Position numbers and translations under genes: made by a program
Shown: one piece after another, positions 1-8,200 of the stretch
Position numbering within the stretch: the stretch's first letter is position 1
Layout: every line of letters begins with the position of its first letter
DNA from: Carbonactinospora thermoautotrophica
Lineage (GTDB): Bacteria; Actinomycetota; Actinomycetes; Streptomycetales; Carbonactinosporaceae
Direction: 5' to 3'
Assembly (NCBI RefSeq): GCF_001543895.1
Contig: NZ_JYIJ01000008.1
Span: 1 to 55,538 of the forward strand
DNA length: 55,538 nt
The notes under the pieces: generated by a model
What the model saw: only the letters and a program-made list of their open reading frames with translations
What the model was told of the DNA's origin: nothing
The model's database searches: none

Positions 1-114
1 GCGGCCGCCGTGCGCGCCGCCGCCGCCATCGCGGTACAGCTCGGCCGACCCGTGCGCGCCACCGCCACCGACCCGGACGGCACCACCTGGCCGCTGATCA
101 TCCACCCGGACGGC
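1..114 (+). repeat. 114-bp exact direct repeat, copy 1
   Basis: Identical to 397-510 (offset 396 bp, exactly 132 codons) and to 55029-55142 and 55425-55538 at the other window end. It encodes the helix and WPLIIHPDG strand of the duplicated domain. The window begins exactly at the first base of this repeat. Confidence 0.9.
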
Positions 115-582
115 GCCGTCACCGCAACCCGCCCCGCCGCCACGACACCGGCCCCGCCGCACCCGGCCGAGGCCACCGTGCCACCCGACTCGCCCCAGCA
201 CACCGGCCCGGCCCCTGCCACGGGCACCCCATCCGACCCCCCGCCGTCCCCCGCGGAACCGGGCGGCCAGCACTCCGAGAAGCTGGATCTCGCCCAGGTA
301 CCCGCCTGGCCCGTCGTGACCATCGCCCTCACCGCGACCGGGCAGGCCTACGTCAACCGCGTGCCTGTGCCCTACCCTCCCGGCGCCGACCCCAGAGCGG
401 CCGCCGTGCGCGCCGCCGCCGCCATCGCGGTACAGCTCGGCCGACCCGTGCGCGCCACCGCCACCGACCCGGACGGCACCACCTGGCCGCTGATCATCCA
501 CCCGGACGGCACCGCCACTGCCGCCGGCGACCCGACCAGGCCCGAGCCGGCCAAACGCCGCCCCTGGCGCAGACGACAGTGA
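1..582 (+). CDS. Duplicated-domain protein, C-terminal part (gene crosses the circular junction)
   Basis: This is the 3' part of a gene that starts at the GTG at 54906; joined through the terminal overlap the product is 234 residues. It has two copies of a roughly 68-residue domain: each starts with a strand like TIxLTATGxAYxN, continues into an Ala-rich helix (AAAVRAAAAIAVQLGRPVRA) and ends with TTWPLIIHPDG. A Pro/Ala-rich linker of about 65 residues separates them. In the second half of each copy the DNA is identical over 114 bp (1-114 and 397-510), so the duplication is recent or gene-converted. There is no signal peptide and no recognised family. It follows the T4SS hydrolase and lipoprotein genes on the same strand, so a transfer-associated role is inferred from position only. 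Confidence 0.75.
   Translation, partial: AAAVRAAAAIAVQLGRPVRATATDPDGTTWPLIIHPDGAVTATRPAATTPAPPHPAEATVPPDSPQHTGPAPATGTPSDPPPSPAEPGGQHSEKLDLAQVPAWPVVTIALTATGQAYVNRVPVPYPPGADPRAAAVRAAAAIAVQLGRPVRATATDPDGTTWPLIIHPDGTATAAGDPTRPEPAKRRPWRRRQ
397..510 (+). repeat. 114-bp exact direct repeat, copy 2
   Basis: Second copy of the repeat at 1-114. The flanking bases differ on both sides (position 396 and position 511). The window also ends exactly at the last base of this repeat (55538 matches 510), which is what an assembly path through a repeated node would produce. Confidence 0.9.
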
Positions 583-650
583 CACCTCAGAACGGACACC
601 TCAGAACTCGAGGTCAGATGCCCAGAGCGGACCTACGCCCGGGCCGAGGG

Positions 651-686
651 CTTCCGTACGAGTCGTACGAGTCGTACGATGGTGGC
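651..686 (+). promoter_or_regulatory. Leaderless promoter and repeated operator of the antitoxin gene
   Basis: Three overlapping copies of TCGTACGA-like half-sites occupy 655-679 (CGTACGAGT repeated every 9 bp). A TACGAT hexamer at 675-680 lies six bases before the ATG at 687, and CTTCCG at 651-656 is about 18 bp upstream of it, so a leaderless transcript is likely. The repeats sit on the promoter, as expected for autoregulation by a Phd-type antitoxin. That assignment is inference. Confidence 0.55.
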
Positions 687-968
687 ATGGCCTCCATCCA
701 GCACGAGCCGGTTCCCGTCACTCAGGCCCGTACTCACCTGCCTGAGCTGGTCAACCGCGCCTACTACAAGGGTGAGATCACCGCGATCAAGCGCGGTTCT
801 CGTGGCAAGCCCATTGCCGCCGTTGTGCCGTGGGCGCTGGTCGAGCTGCTGGAGGCACTGGAGGACCGCATCGACGCCCGCGACGCGGAGAAGGTACTGG
901 CCCGCATCAAGCGCGGCGAGGAGGCCACCGTGCCCGCCGACGCCGTGTGGAAGGACCTGGGCCTCTAA
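687..968 (+). CDS. Phd/YefM-family antitoxin
   Basis: 93-residue protein starting MASIQHEPVPVTQARTHLPE. The segment VTQARTHLPELVNRAYYKGEITAIKRGSRGKPIAAVVP matches the Phd/YefM fold: a short strand, a helix with a conserved Arg, then a strand with a Gly-Lys-Pro-Ile-Ala type motif. The acidic, helical C-terminal tail would bind and neutralise the toxin. The ATG at 687 is preferred over the upstream in-frame extension because a promoter-like TACGAT ends only six bases before it. A RelE-like toxin gene follows after 95 bp on the same strand. Antitoxins of this family normally repress their own promoter, and repeated half-sites are present there. Confidence 0.85.
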   Translation: MASIQHEPVPVTQARTHLPELVNRAYYKGEITAIKRGSRGKPIAAVVPWALVELLEALEDRIDARDAEKVLARIKRGEEATVPADAVWKDLGL

Positions 969-1063
969 CACCCCCGTCCTCCACAGGCCGTTCGAGCTGG
1001 TCTTTCCACAACCCGCGCGGTAGCGCGCGCCACTAAGGCAGGGCCCCGCGCATACTCGCCCCC

Positions 1064-1330
1064 ATGCCCCAGTACAAGGTCGAGATCGCCGAGAGCGCCA
1101 TCAAACAACTGCGTCGCATCGACAAGCCCCACCTGGCCCGGATCCGCGCGGCGATCGACCAACTCGCGACCGACCCCCGCCCGAACGGCTGCAAGCTGCT
1201 TAAGGACAAACCCGGCTGTTGGAGGATCAGGGTCGGGGACTACCGCATCATCTACACGATCGAGGACGACCGCCTGGTCGTGACCGTGATCAAGGTCGGC
1301 AGCCGCGGCGACGTGTACGACCGGCTGTGA
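1064..1330 (+). CDS. RelE/ParE-family toxin
   Basis: 88-residue protein with the typical RelE/ParE size and layout: an N-terminal strand (YKVEIAESAIKQLRRI), two helices, then the core strands WRIRVGDYRIIYTIEDDRLVVTVIKVGSRGDVYDRL. The Arg in RVGDYRIIY and the C-terminal Arg/Tyr are usual active-site positions of RelE-type mRNA interferases; whether this member cleaves mRNA or poisons gyrase cannot be told from sequence. It pairs with the Phd-like antitoxin at 687-968. The 95-bp gap is long for a toxin-antitoxin operon, and a TATACT-like hexamer (CATACT, 1051-1056) lies seven bases before the ATG, suggesting a separate leaderless promoter. Confidence 0.85.
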   Translation: MPQYKVEIAESAIKQLRRIDKPHLARIRAAIDQLATDPRPNGCKLLKDKPGCWRIRVGDYRIIYTIEDDRLVVTVIKVGSRGDVYDRL

Positions 1331-1539
1331 AGCGGATCGGGCTGGTGGCGGCCTCGGCCATGTCTGCTGGCGATGCGGTGGGACGACGCGCTGACCGTTG
1401 GTCGCGAAGCATGGACCGTTGGTAAGGGCAGGCGCTGCGCGGTGCTGGTGGTCGCCGACGAGCCTCTGGTGTCCGTCGTCGTCTCGGTATGCTCGTTTCG
1501 CTTCACGAAAGGAATCTTCTGTGAAGGGAACCGCACCGG
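1331..1539. other. Intergenic region upstream of the recombinase gene
   Basis: No convincing gene. It contains an imperfect inverted repeat, CGTTTCG-CTTCA-CGAAAGG at 1494-1512. The 15-bp stretch TCGCTTCACGAAAGG (1498-1512) recurs 88 bp downstream at 1586-1600 inside the start of the recombinase ORF. Confidence 0.5.
1494..1512. promoter_or_regulatory. Inverted repeat upstream of recombinase, possible core or operator site
   Basis: Seven-base arms CGTTTCG and CGAAAGG (one mismatch) flank CTTCA. A second copy, CGAATCG-CTTCA-CGAAAGG, lies at 1582-1600, and related CGAAA/TTTCG motifs occur downstream of the gene at 2784-2825. Such sites may bind the recombinase; no tRNA-derived attachment core was seen. 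Confidence 0.3.
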
Positions 1540-2694
1540 ATGGGTAGCGCGCGCCCCGGTCAGGCCGGGCAGGATCGCCCTCGAATCGCTTCACGAAAGG
1601 TCGTGCCGCTGGCGCGGGCCGGGGCAGAGGCGCCCGACTCGCTCACCGCCTGGACCGACACCTACGTCGCGCTCGCCGTGGTCGGGGTGCGCTCGGTCGA
1701 GGTGGAGAAAAAGATCCGCATGCACCTGGGCCGGTTCCGGGAGTACTTCGAGCGCACATACGGGCATGAGCGGATCACCGCGGTGACCAGCCGCGACGTG
1801 GCCGGCTGGCGGGATCAGCTGGCGGCCGCGCCGCCGGCCGGGCGCGGCCTGGCGCCGGCCACGGTGAACCTGCACCTGGCGCACCTGCGCGGGTTCTTCA
1901 CCTGGGTGGCCGCGCACGACCCGGCCGCGCTGCCGCACGGCAACCCGACCAAGGGCGTGCGGGACCTGCCGCTGCCCGCCCTCGAACCCCGCGCGCTGGA
2001 CCCGGCCCAGGTGCGCACGCTGAAGAACGTCACCGACCGGGTGGAGCGGTTCCGCCAGCTCAAGGGCCGCCGGGCCGTCGCCCGGGCCCGCCGCGAGGGC
2101 CGCCCGCCGGCGGTGCACCGCCACGCCCGCCCCTACCGGGACCGCGCCATCGTGTTCACCGCCCTGTCCACCGGGCTGCGCCGCGCCGAGCTGGTCGGCC
2201 TGGACCTGGCCCAGCTCCACCCCGCCGAGCCGGACAAGCTGCGCACCGCGAAGCGGGCCCGGCTGGTCGACGTGCGCGGCAAGGGCGGCACCACCCGCAC
2301 CCTGTACCTGTCCGCGGACGCCCGCGCCGCGCTAGCCGACTACCTCGAGCACGAACGCCCCGGCGACGCAGACCCCCAGTCCACCGCGTTGTTCCTCGCC
2401 GCAGCCTCCATCGCCAGCCGCCGCCCGGGCGGGCGCCTGTCGCCCCGGTCGATCAACTACCTGTTCGAGCGCCTCGGCGCCTGGCACGACGGTGAACACC
2501 CCGACGAGCAGCGCAAGCTCGGCAAGCTCCGCCCCCACGACCTGCGCCACACCTTCGGCTTCGCCCTCGCCCAGGCCACCGGGGCGGACGAGTACGAGCT
2601 GCAGCGGCGCCTGGGCCACCAGTCCGACCGCTACATCCACCGCTACACCAACCCGCCCGAACACATCGCCGCCGGCTACGTCGAGGACCTGTAG
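1540..2694 (+). CDS. Tyrosine recombinase (phage-integrase family)
   Basis: 384-residue protein. Residues about 45-150 form a SAM-like N-terminal core-binding domain (TYVALAVVGVRSVEVEKKIRMHLGRF...). The catalytic domain has the family residues: Arg in STGLRRAELVGLD (about residue 214), HDLRHTFG with the HxxR motif (about 331-337), LGHQ (about 357) and the nucleophile Tyr in RYIHRYTNP (Y369). It would cut and rejoin DNA through a 3'-phosphotyrosine link, either to integrate the element or resolve multimers. The ATG at 1540 has GAAGGG upstream. No excisionase gene is evident next to it. The presence of parA argues for a replicating plasmid, so dimer resolution is as likely as chromosomal integration. 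Confidence 0.9.
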   Translation: MGSARPGQAGQDRPRIASRKVVPLARAGAEAPDSLTAWTDTYVALAVVGVRSVEVEKKIRMHLGRFREYFERTYGHERITAVTSRDVAGWRDQLAAAPPAGRGLAPATVNLHLAHLRGFFTWVAAHDPAALPHGNPTKGVRDLPLPALEPRALDPAQVRTLKNVTDRVERFRQLKGRRAVARARREGRPPAVHRHARPYRDRAIVFTALSTGLRRAELVGLDLAQLHPAEPDKLRTAKRARLVDVRGKGGTTRTLYLSADARAALADYLEHERPGDADPQSTALFLAAASIASRRPGGRLSPRSINYLFERLGAWHDGEHPDEQRKLGKLRPHDLRHTFGFALAQATGADEYELQRRLGHQSDRYIHRYTNPPEHIAAGYVEDL

Positions 2695-2783
2695 CGCCCC
2701 GCAGCCGGCCCTGCGCAGCCCTGCCGCGCCAGGCGCTCGCGCTGCTCAGGCGAGCACAACCGTTACGCCAGATGGGTGTATCT

Positions 2784-2825
2784 AAGACGAAATCTGAGAC
2801 GAAATCACAAACAGAGATCGTTTCG
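2784..2825. repeat. Short direct and inverted repeats downstream of the recombinase
   Basis: AGACGAAATC occurs at 2785-2794 and 2797-2806 (12-bp spacing), followed by an inverted TTTCG at 2821-2825 within GATCGTTTCG. The stretch is more AT-rich than its surroundings. It may be a recombinase binding or crossover site. That is inference. Confidence 0.3.
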
Positions 2826-2882
2826 GGTGTTAGATTCACCGCCGCGCCTATCCGAAAGGCACCAAACGGACACGGGGGAGCG

Positions 2883-3074
2883 ATGGGCGACGTCTGCGAC
2901 AGCGTGCGCGAGCACCGGCATGACGGGCTGAGGACAGCCCGGACACACATCCGGCACGGGGCACGGACTCCGTGTCGTGGCCGCGCTCACGGTTGTTTGT
3001 CCTGCAAGCTCGCCGCCGGGCGTCGGCGGCACGTAGCGCGGCCCGACGCCTGGGACGACTCCGTGGGCAGCTAA
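2883..3074 (+). CDS. Possible small protein of unknown function
   Basis: A 63-codon frame starting at an ATG preceded by a good GGGGGAGCG ribosome site. The product is Arg- and Cys-containing (TPCRGRAHGCLSCKLAAG) with no recognised domain. It lies in the otherwise empty 2695-3177 stretch between the recombinase and the WXG100-like genes. Low confidence: high GC makes chance frames of this size common. Confidence 0.25.
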   Translation: MGDVCDSVREHRHDGLRTARTHIRHGARTPCRGRAHGCLSCKLAAGRRRHVARPDAWDDSVGS

Positions 3075-3177
3075 GTGCGCTGCCCGCGTCTGAGATCCCG
3101 CCCTATCAGCTCATCCCGTACGCCGAGAGGCCATCACATCCACGGGATCACCCACCGGAACAACGAGGGGAGGGGCG

Positions 3178-3558
3178 TTGCTGCCTGACGCGCAATTCGG
3201 CGTGGACTTCCACGTCGAGATCCCGTCTGTGCAGAGGCTGGAGCAGCAGATCACGGACCTGGCCGACAAGCTCTCGGGTACTGCGGACAAGCTGGCCGCA
3301 GCGGCAGAGGCCGCCTCGCGCGCCAACGCCGGCGGGCAGTACAGCCAGGGCTGGCCGGTCCTGGCCAGAGTGGTCGACGTGCTGACCGGATCCCGGGGGT
3401 ATGCGGCGTGGCTGCGACGGGTGAGTGAGGAGCTCCACGGCACGGCCACCCATATCCGGGTCCAGCGCGCGAACTACGAGGAGGGCGACAACGACATCAC
3501 CGCCAGCATGAACGCCGTCGCCGAACAGCTCGCTCACCCTGATCAGGAAGGAAGGTAG
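3178..3558 (+). CDS. EspC/WXG100-like small helical protein
   Basis: 126 residues from a TTG start with a strong GGGGAGG site four bases upstream. The body is two long amphipathic helices (EQQITDLADKLSGTADKLAAAAEAA and AWLRRVSEELHGTATHIRVQRANYEEGDND). The end of helix two carries Y-E-E-G-D, matching the YxxxD/E signal of type VII secretion (ESX) substrates, though other helical proteins can match it by chance. It is first of three small helical genes (3178-4653) closed by a terminator. No EccC-type ATPase or other ESX machinery is in this window, so secretion would have to use host machinery. Family assignment is moderate; function unknown. Confidence 0.6.
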   Translation: MLPDAQFGVDFHVEIPSVQRLEQQITDLADKLSGTADKLAAAAEAASRANAGGQYSQGWPVLARVVDVLTGSRGYAAWLRRVSEELHGTATHIRVQRANYEEGDNDITASMNAVAEQLAHPDQEGR

Positions 3559-3564
3559 GGCGCG

Positions 3565-4314
3565 ATGAGCCTGAACGTCGACGGCCTCACCATCTGGACG
3601 GCGGCCGAGACCCCGGACGGCCTGGCCGCGGCCGTGCAGGAGCTGGCCGATGAGGTGGCGCAGGCGGCCCGGCAGATGGACGAGGTGTACAAGAGCCTGG
3701 AGAGCTGCGCCAACCGGTCGACGGAGTACTGGCGGGGCACTGCCGCGGATAACACCCGCGCGCAGCTGGAGTGGGTGACCAGTTGGTTCCTGCCCGAGCT
3801 CCAGCGCTGCGACGCGATCACCGAGGGGCTGCGCACCTTCGCCACCCAGCTGCCGGACGTGGCTAGTAAGGCCAAGGCGATCCTCGCCGAGCTCGACGAC
3901 CCGCGCCGCAACCTCCACAGCCTCACCATCAGCCCCTCCGGCAGCGTCAGCTCCAACCAGATGTTTTTCGGCTCGGAGGACCCGGAGGTCAAAGCGGCGA
4001 TGGCCGAGTGCGATGCGGCGATCGCGGCCATGCAGCAGCGGGTCAACGCGGTGACGGCCCAGGCCGTGGACATCAGCGACGCCCTGTACCAGGCGGTGGA
4101 ACCCCCGGACTGGCCGACAGACAGCAACCCCGCGCTCGACGGATACTCCCTCGCCAATCTCGACGCCGAGGGGCAGGCCCGCGCCGACCTTGACCGCCGC
4201 ACCCGTAAAGCTCCTCCGCCCGCGCCCCAGGCCTTGCCCACCGAGCAGAAGAAAGAGGAGGAGAAGGGCCCGCTGGCGCACCTCTTGGACACCCTCACCC
4301 GGATCGTCGACTGA
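3565..4314 (+). CDS. WXG100-like helical protein with WRG motif
   Basis: 249 residues starting MSLNVDGLTIWTAAETPDG. The N-terminal 100 residues form a helical hairpin with W-R-G at the turn (TEYWRGTAADNTRAQLEW), the hallmark of WXG100/ESAT-6-like proteins. Helices continue to about residue 190, followed by a charged Pro/Glu/Lys tail (APQALPTEQKKEEEKGPLAHLLDTLTRIVD). It starts six bases after its upstream neighbour's stop, so the two are co-transcribed. Longer WXG-type proteins often carry a toxin C-terminus, but none is apparent here. A partner role in a heterodimer with the flanking small proteins is possible. Confidence 0.6.
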   Translation: MSLNVDGLTIWTAAETPDGLAAAVQELADEVAQAARQMDEVYKSLESCANRSTEYWRGTAADNTRAQLEWVTSWFLPELQRCDAITEGLRTFATQLPDVASKAKAILAELDDPRRNLHSLTISPSGSVSSNQMFFGSEDPEVKAAMAECDAAIAAMQQRVNAVTAQAVDISDALYQAVEPPDWPTDSNPALDGYSLANLDAEGQARADLDRRTRKAPPPAPQALPTEQKKEEEKGPLAHLLDTLTRIVD

Positions 4315-4338
4315 GTCTGAGTCCCTGGAGGGGGAACG

Positions 4339-4653
4339 ATGGATGTCCTCCGTCCTGGCCACGTCCACGAGGACCCGGTGAGGAAGGCCGCGCGGTTGGA
4401 GCGGTTGGAGGCCACGGCGCAGGAGCTGGCCGCCACGGCGCAGCGGCTGAGGACCGTGGCGGACACCGGCGTCGCCCAGATACGGGAGGCCGCAGCGGGG
4501 CTACCCGACGGCTTTCAGCTCACCGCCGCGATGCTGAGCGCCGCCGAGGCGATCCACGGCCGGCTGATGGCGGTGGCCGACCACATGAGCGCGGCGGCCC
4601 AGGAGCTGGCCCAAGCCGCCGCGCGGGTCACCCAGCCCGCTGACGGGCAGTAG
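4339..4653 (+). CDS. Small coiled-coil protein, third gene of the WXG100-like cluster
   Basis: 104 residues with GGAGGGGG ahead of the ATG. After a short N-terminus the protein is almost entirely Ala-rich heptad-like helix (ARLERLEATAQELAATAQRLRTVAD... HMSAAAQELAQAAARV), compatible with an ESX-type helical hairpin or a plain coiled coil. No W-x-G motif is present. Its 24-bp spacing from the preceding gene and the hairpin terminator immediately downstream place it as the last gene of a three-gene operon. Confidence 0.6.
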   Translation: MDVLRPGHVHEDPVRKAARLERLEATAQELAATAQRLRTVADTGVAQIREAAAGLPDGFQLTAAMLSAAEAIHGRLMAVADHMSAAAQELAQAAARVTQPADGQ

Positions 4654-4657
4654 TCAG

Positions 4658-4707
4658 GCTCCCGCGCGGCCCGTCCTGCGCGCACGCGCCAGCGGCCGCG
4701 CGGGAGC
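4658..4707 (+). terminator. Hairpin terminator of the WXG100-like operon
   Basis: Perfect 14-bp stem GCTCCCGCGCGGCC (4658-4671) with GGCCGCGCGGGAGC (4694-4707) around a 22-nt loop, beginning five bases after the last stop codon. There is no T-tract, as is common in actinobacteria. Confidence 0.7.
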
Positions 4708-4826
4708 ATCCTCGTTGCGCTGAGAATCAGGACAAGGGGTAGGGCCGCCACGGGGGAGTGGTAGCGACATGGCGGATGACCAGGAGCGGCTGCTGTTCGA
4801 GGAACCGGACCTGGACGGAGGCGAGG

Positions 4827-5213
4827 ATGAACCGTTACGGGGTGATGGCCAAGCAGCACTGGGAGCGGTGGCTGCCCCAGCGCTACCAGCAGATTCCGCC
4901 GGCGGAGCGGGAGAGCTTCTTCACCCGGCTGGGGGAGGAGGTCGAGGTCGAGATCGCGGAGTTGTGGCCGGAGCTGGCGGGGGAGGATCCGCCGGGGGAG
5001 AGCTACCAGGACAAGCAGGGCCGGTTGAACATGGCCCGCAAGCAGGCCGAGGAGAGGGTGCTGGCGGAGCGGGTGCTGCTGGCGCCGGAGACACCGGAGG
5101 TGCTGGAGGAGACGCCGGCGCCGGGCGGGGAGGAGATTCCGCTGGTCGCGCGGCCGGGCACGCCGGAGTGGGAGCGGATCGTGGCCGAGAAGGAGGCGCT
5201 GGGCCTGGAGTAG
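4827..5213 (+). CDS. TnpV-like small protein, coupled to the giant methylase-helicase gene
   Basis: 128 residues starting MNRYGVMAKQHWERWLPQRYQQI. The layout (short YG-x-M start, basic helix, acidic middle, then a KQGRLNMARKQAEERVL helix) resembles TnpV-type proteins found beside mobile-element helicases. The ATG at 4827 has GGAGGCGAGG just upstream. Its stop overlaps the GTG start of the 10.7-kb gene (TAGTG at 5211-5215), so the two are translationally coupled and probably act together. The reading frame of the giant gene is open across this whole stretch back to 4769, but there it translates as low-complexity Gly/Ala, typical of a shadow frame. Confidence 0.6.
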   Translation: MNRYGVMAKQHWERWLPQRYQQIPPAERESFFTRLGEEVEVEIAELWPELAGEDPPGESYQDKQGRLNMARKQAEERVLAERVLLAPETPEVLEETPAPGGEEIPLVARPGTPEWERIVAEKEALGLE

Positions 5214-8200
5214 TGCGCTTCCGTCCGCGTGGCCAGGACGATCTGGCCCCGTCGGGGCAGGTCGCCCGCGTGCGGGCCAACCTCGCCGCGCTGCGGACGC
5301 TGCGCACCCTGCAGGCGGAGAACCGACCGGCCACGCCGGGGGAGCAGGCGGTGCTGGCCCGCTGGTCGGGCTGGGGCGCGGTGCCGCAGGTCTTCGACGA
5401 GAGCAACGCCACCTTCGCCTGGGCGCGTGAGGAGCTGGGCCGGTTGCTCTCCCCGCGTGAGTACGCCGCCGCCCGGCGCAACACCCTCAACGCCCACTAC
5501 ACCGCCGCCGACCTGGTCCGGGCGATCTGGGACGGGGTAGCCCGGCTGGGGTTCACCGGCGGATCGGTGCTGGAGCCCGGCTGCGGGTCGGGGAACTTCA
5601 TCGGCTTCGCCCCGTCCACCGCCCGCGTGGTGGGGGTGGAGGTGGAGCCGGTCACCGCCGGCATCGCCGCCGCCCTGTACCCGGACGCGCAGATCATCTG
5701 CGAGTCCTTCGCCGACACCAAGGTCGCTGGGGGCGCGTTCGACCTGGTGATCGGCAACGTGCCCTTCGGGAAGGTCTCGCTCACCGACCGGGAGCACAAC
5801 CCGAACGGGCACTCCATCCACAACCACTTCATCCTCAAGGGCCTGCGCCTGCTACGCCCCGGCGGCCTGCTGGCGGTGCTCACCAGCTACTACACCCTGG
5901 ACGCCGCCGATTCGGCCGCCCGGCGGGAGATGGCCGCGTTGGCCGACCTGGTCGGCGCGGTCCGGCTGCCGAGCGAGGCTCACCGGGAGGCCGCTGGCAC
6001 CGACGCGGTGACCGACTTGATCATCCTGCGTCGGCGGGAGGAGGGTCGGCTGCCGGCGGACGGGGTCGCGTGGCAACAGGTGCGCACGGTCGACGTGCCC
6101 GGCGGCCAGATCCAGATCAACGAGTACTTCCTCGCCCACCCGGAGGCGGTCCTCGGCGAACTCGACATCGGGCGTGGCCTGTATCGGGCTGACGAGCTGG
6201 TGGTGCGTGCCACCGGGCCGGTTGCCCCGGCCCTGGCCGAGGCGCTGGAACAGGTGGTCGCCCGCGCCCGCGAGCGTGGCCTGACGTTGAGCCCGCGCCC
6301 GGCCGAGGTGCCCGAGCCGGTCGTGGTGCCGGCCGCCGACCGTGAGGCGGTCCCGGACGGCTTCCTGCAGGCCCACCCGGACGGCACCTTCACCCGGCGG
6401 GTCGGGGGCCGGCCCGAACCGTATGAGGTGCCGGCCAGCCAGGCCGAGGAGCTGCGCCGGCTGCTCGGCCTGCGCGACACCGTGCGTGCCCTGCTGGCGG
6501 CCGAGGCCGCCTCGGCGGAGGACACCCCGCAGATCGCGCGGCTGCGGGCGGAGCTGAACGCCCGCTACGACGCCTACGTCGCCCGCTTCGGGCCGATCAA
6601 CCGGTTCTCCTGGCGGCGCACCGGACGCCGGGACGAGGAGACCGGCGAGGAGAAGATGGCGCGGGTCCGCCCGCCGCAGGGCGGGTTCCGCACCGACCCG
6701 TTCGCGCCGACCGTCTACGCGCTGGACTCCTTCGACCCGATCACCGGAACCGCGGCCAAGGCCACGATCTTCACCCAGCGCGTCATCGCCCCGCGGGCGC
6801 CGCGTACCCGCGCCGAGACCCCCGCCGACGCCCTGGCCATTTGCCTGGACACCTACGGGGAGGTCCGCCTTCCTGAGATCGCCCGCTTGCTCGGCGTGGA
6901 CGAGTCCACCGCCCGGGAGCAGTTGGGCACGCTGGTCTTCGACGAGCCCGGCACCGGCCGGCTGGTGCCCCGCGCGGAGTACCTGAGCGGCAACGTCCGC
7001 GCCAAGCTGGCCGAGGCCCAAGCCTGGGCCGCTGTGGACTCCCGCTACGCCCCCAACGTCGACGCGCTCCGCGAGGTCATCCCGCCCGACCTGACCCCGG
7101 AGGAGATCACCGCCCGGCTGGGCGCGACCTGGATCGACGCGACCTACGTCGAGCAGTTCCTCCAGGAGATCCTGGAGGACCCCACCGTCGAGGTCGAGCA
7201 CCCGGGCGGCGCGGTGTGGACGGTCCGCGGCGGGCGCAACGGCGTGTTGGCCCGCGAGACGTGGGGCACCCCCCGGGTGCCGGCCCCGGCCCTGGCCCAG
7301 GCGCTGCTGGAACAGCGGCCGATCCGCGTCTACGACAAGCAGCCCGACGGCAGCCAGGTGTTCAACCCCGAGGCCACCGAGGCCGCCCAGGCCAAGGCCC
7401 AGGAACTGAACCAGCGGTTCAGCGAGTGGGTATGGGAGGACCCGCAACGGGCGGCGGAGCTGGCGCGGGTCTACAACGAACGGTTCAACGCGATCGTCCT
7501 GCGCACCTACGACGGCTCCGAGCTGTCGCTGCCCGGCCTGGCCGCCCACTTCACGCCGCGACCCCACCAGCGGGCGGCGGTGGCCCGGATCATCAACGAG
7601 CCGGCGGTCCTGCTGGCGCACGAGGTCGGCGCCGGCAAGACCGCGGAGATGGTCATGGGCGCGATGGAGCTGCGCCGGCTCGGCCTGGCCCGCAAGCCGG
7701 CGATCATCGTGCCCAACCACATGCTGGAGCAGGTCTCCCGCGAGTTCCTGGAGCTGTACCCGCAGGCCCGCATCCTGGTCGCTACCAAGGAGGACCTGAC
7801 CCGCGACCGGCGGCGGGAGTTCGTCGCCCGATGCGCGTCCGGCGACTGGGACGCGGTGGTGATGACCCACTCCTCGTTCGAGCGCATCGGCATGTCGAAG
7901 GAGGCCCAGGAGGCCTACCTGCGGCGGGAGATCAAAGCCTTCGAGGAGATGCTGGAGCGGTCCCGAGCAGACCGCGGGCTGACGGTCAAGCGGATGGAAG
8001 CCGCGCTGGCCCGGGCCGAGGAGTCGCTGAAGAAGAAGCTCGACAAGATCAAGGACGTCGGGGTCACGTTCGAGGCGACGGGCATCGACTACCTGTTCGT
8101 CGACGAGGCCCACCTGTTCAAGAACCTGCGCAACCCCTCCAACATCCCGGAGATGCAGATCGAGGGGTCCGGCCGCGCCAGCGACCTGGACATGAAGATC

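Noticed and set aside
2695-3177. tRNA-derived attachment site
   Set aside because: No tRNA 3' end or long direct repeat found around the recombinase gene; only short CGAAA/TTTCG motifs.
4769-5212. N-terminal extension of the giant ORF
   Set aside because: Reads as Gly/Ala low complexity while the overlapping frame from 4827 encodes a credible TnpV-like protein whose stop overlaps the GTG at 5213.
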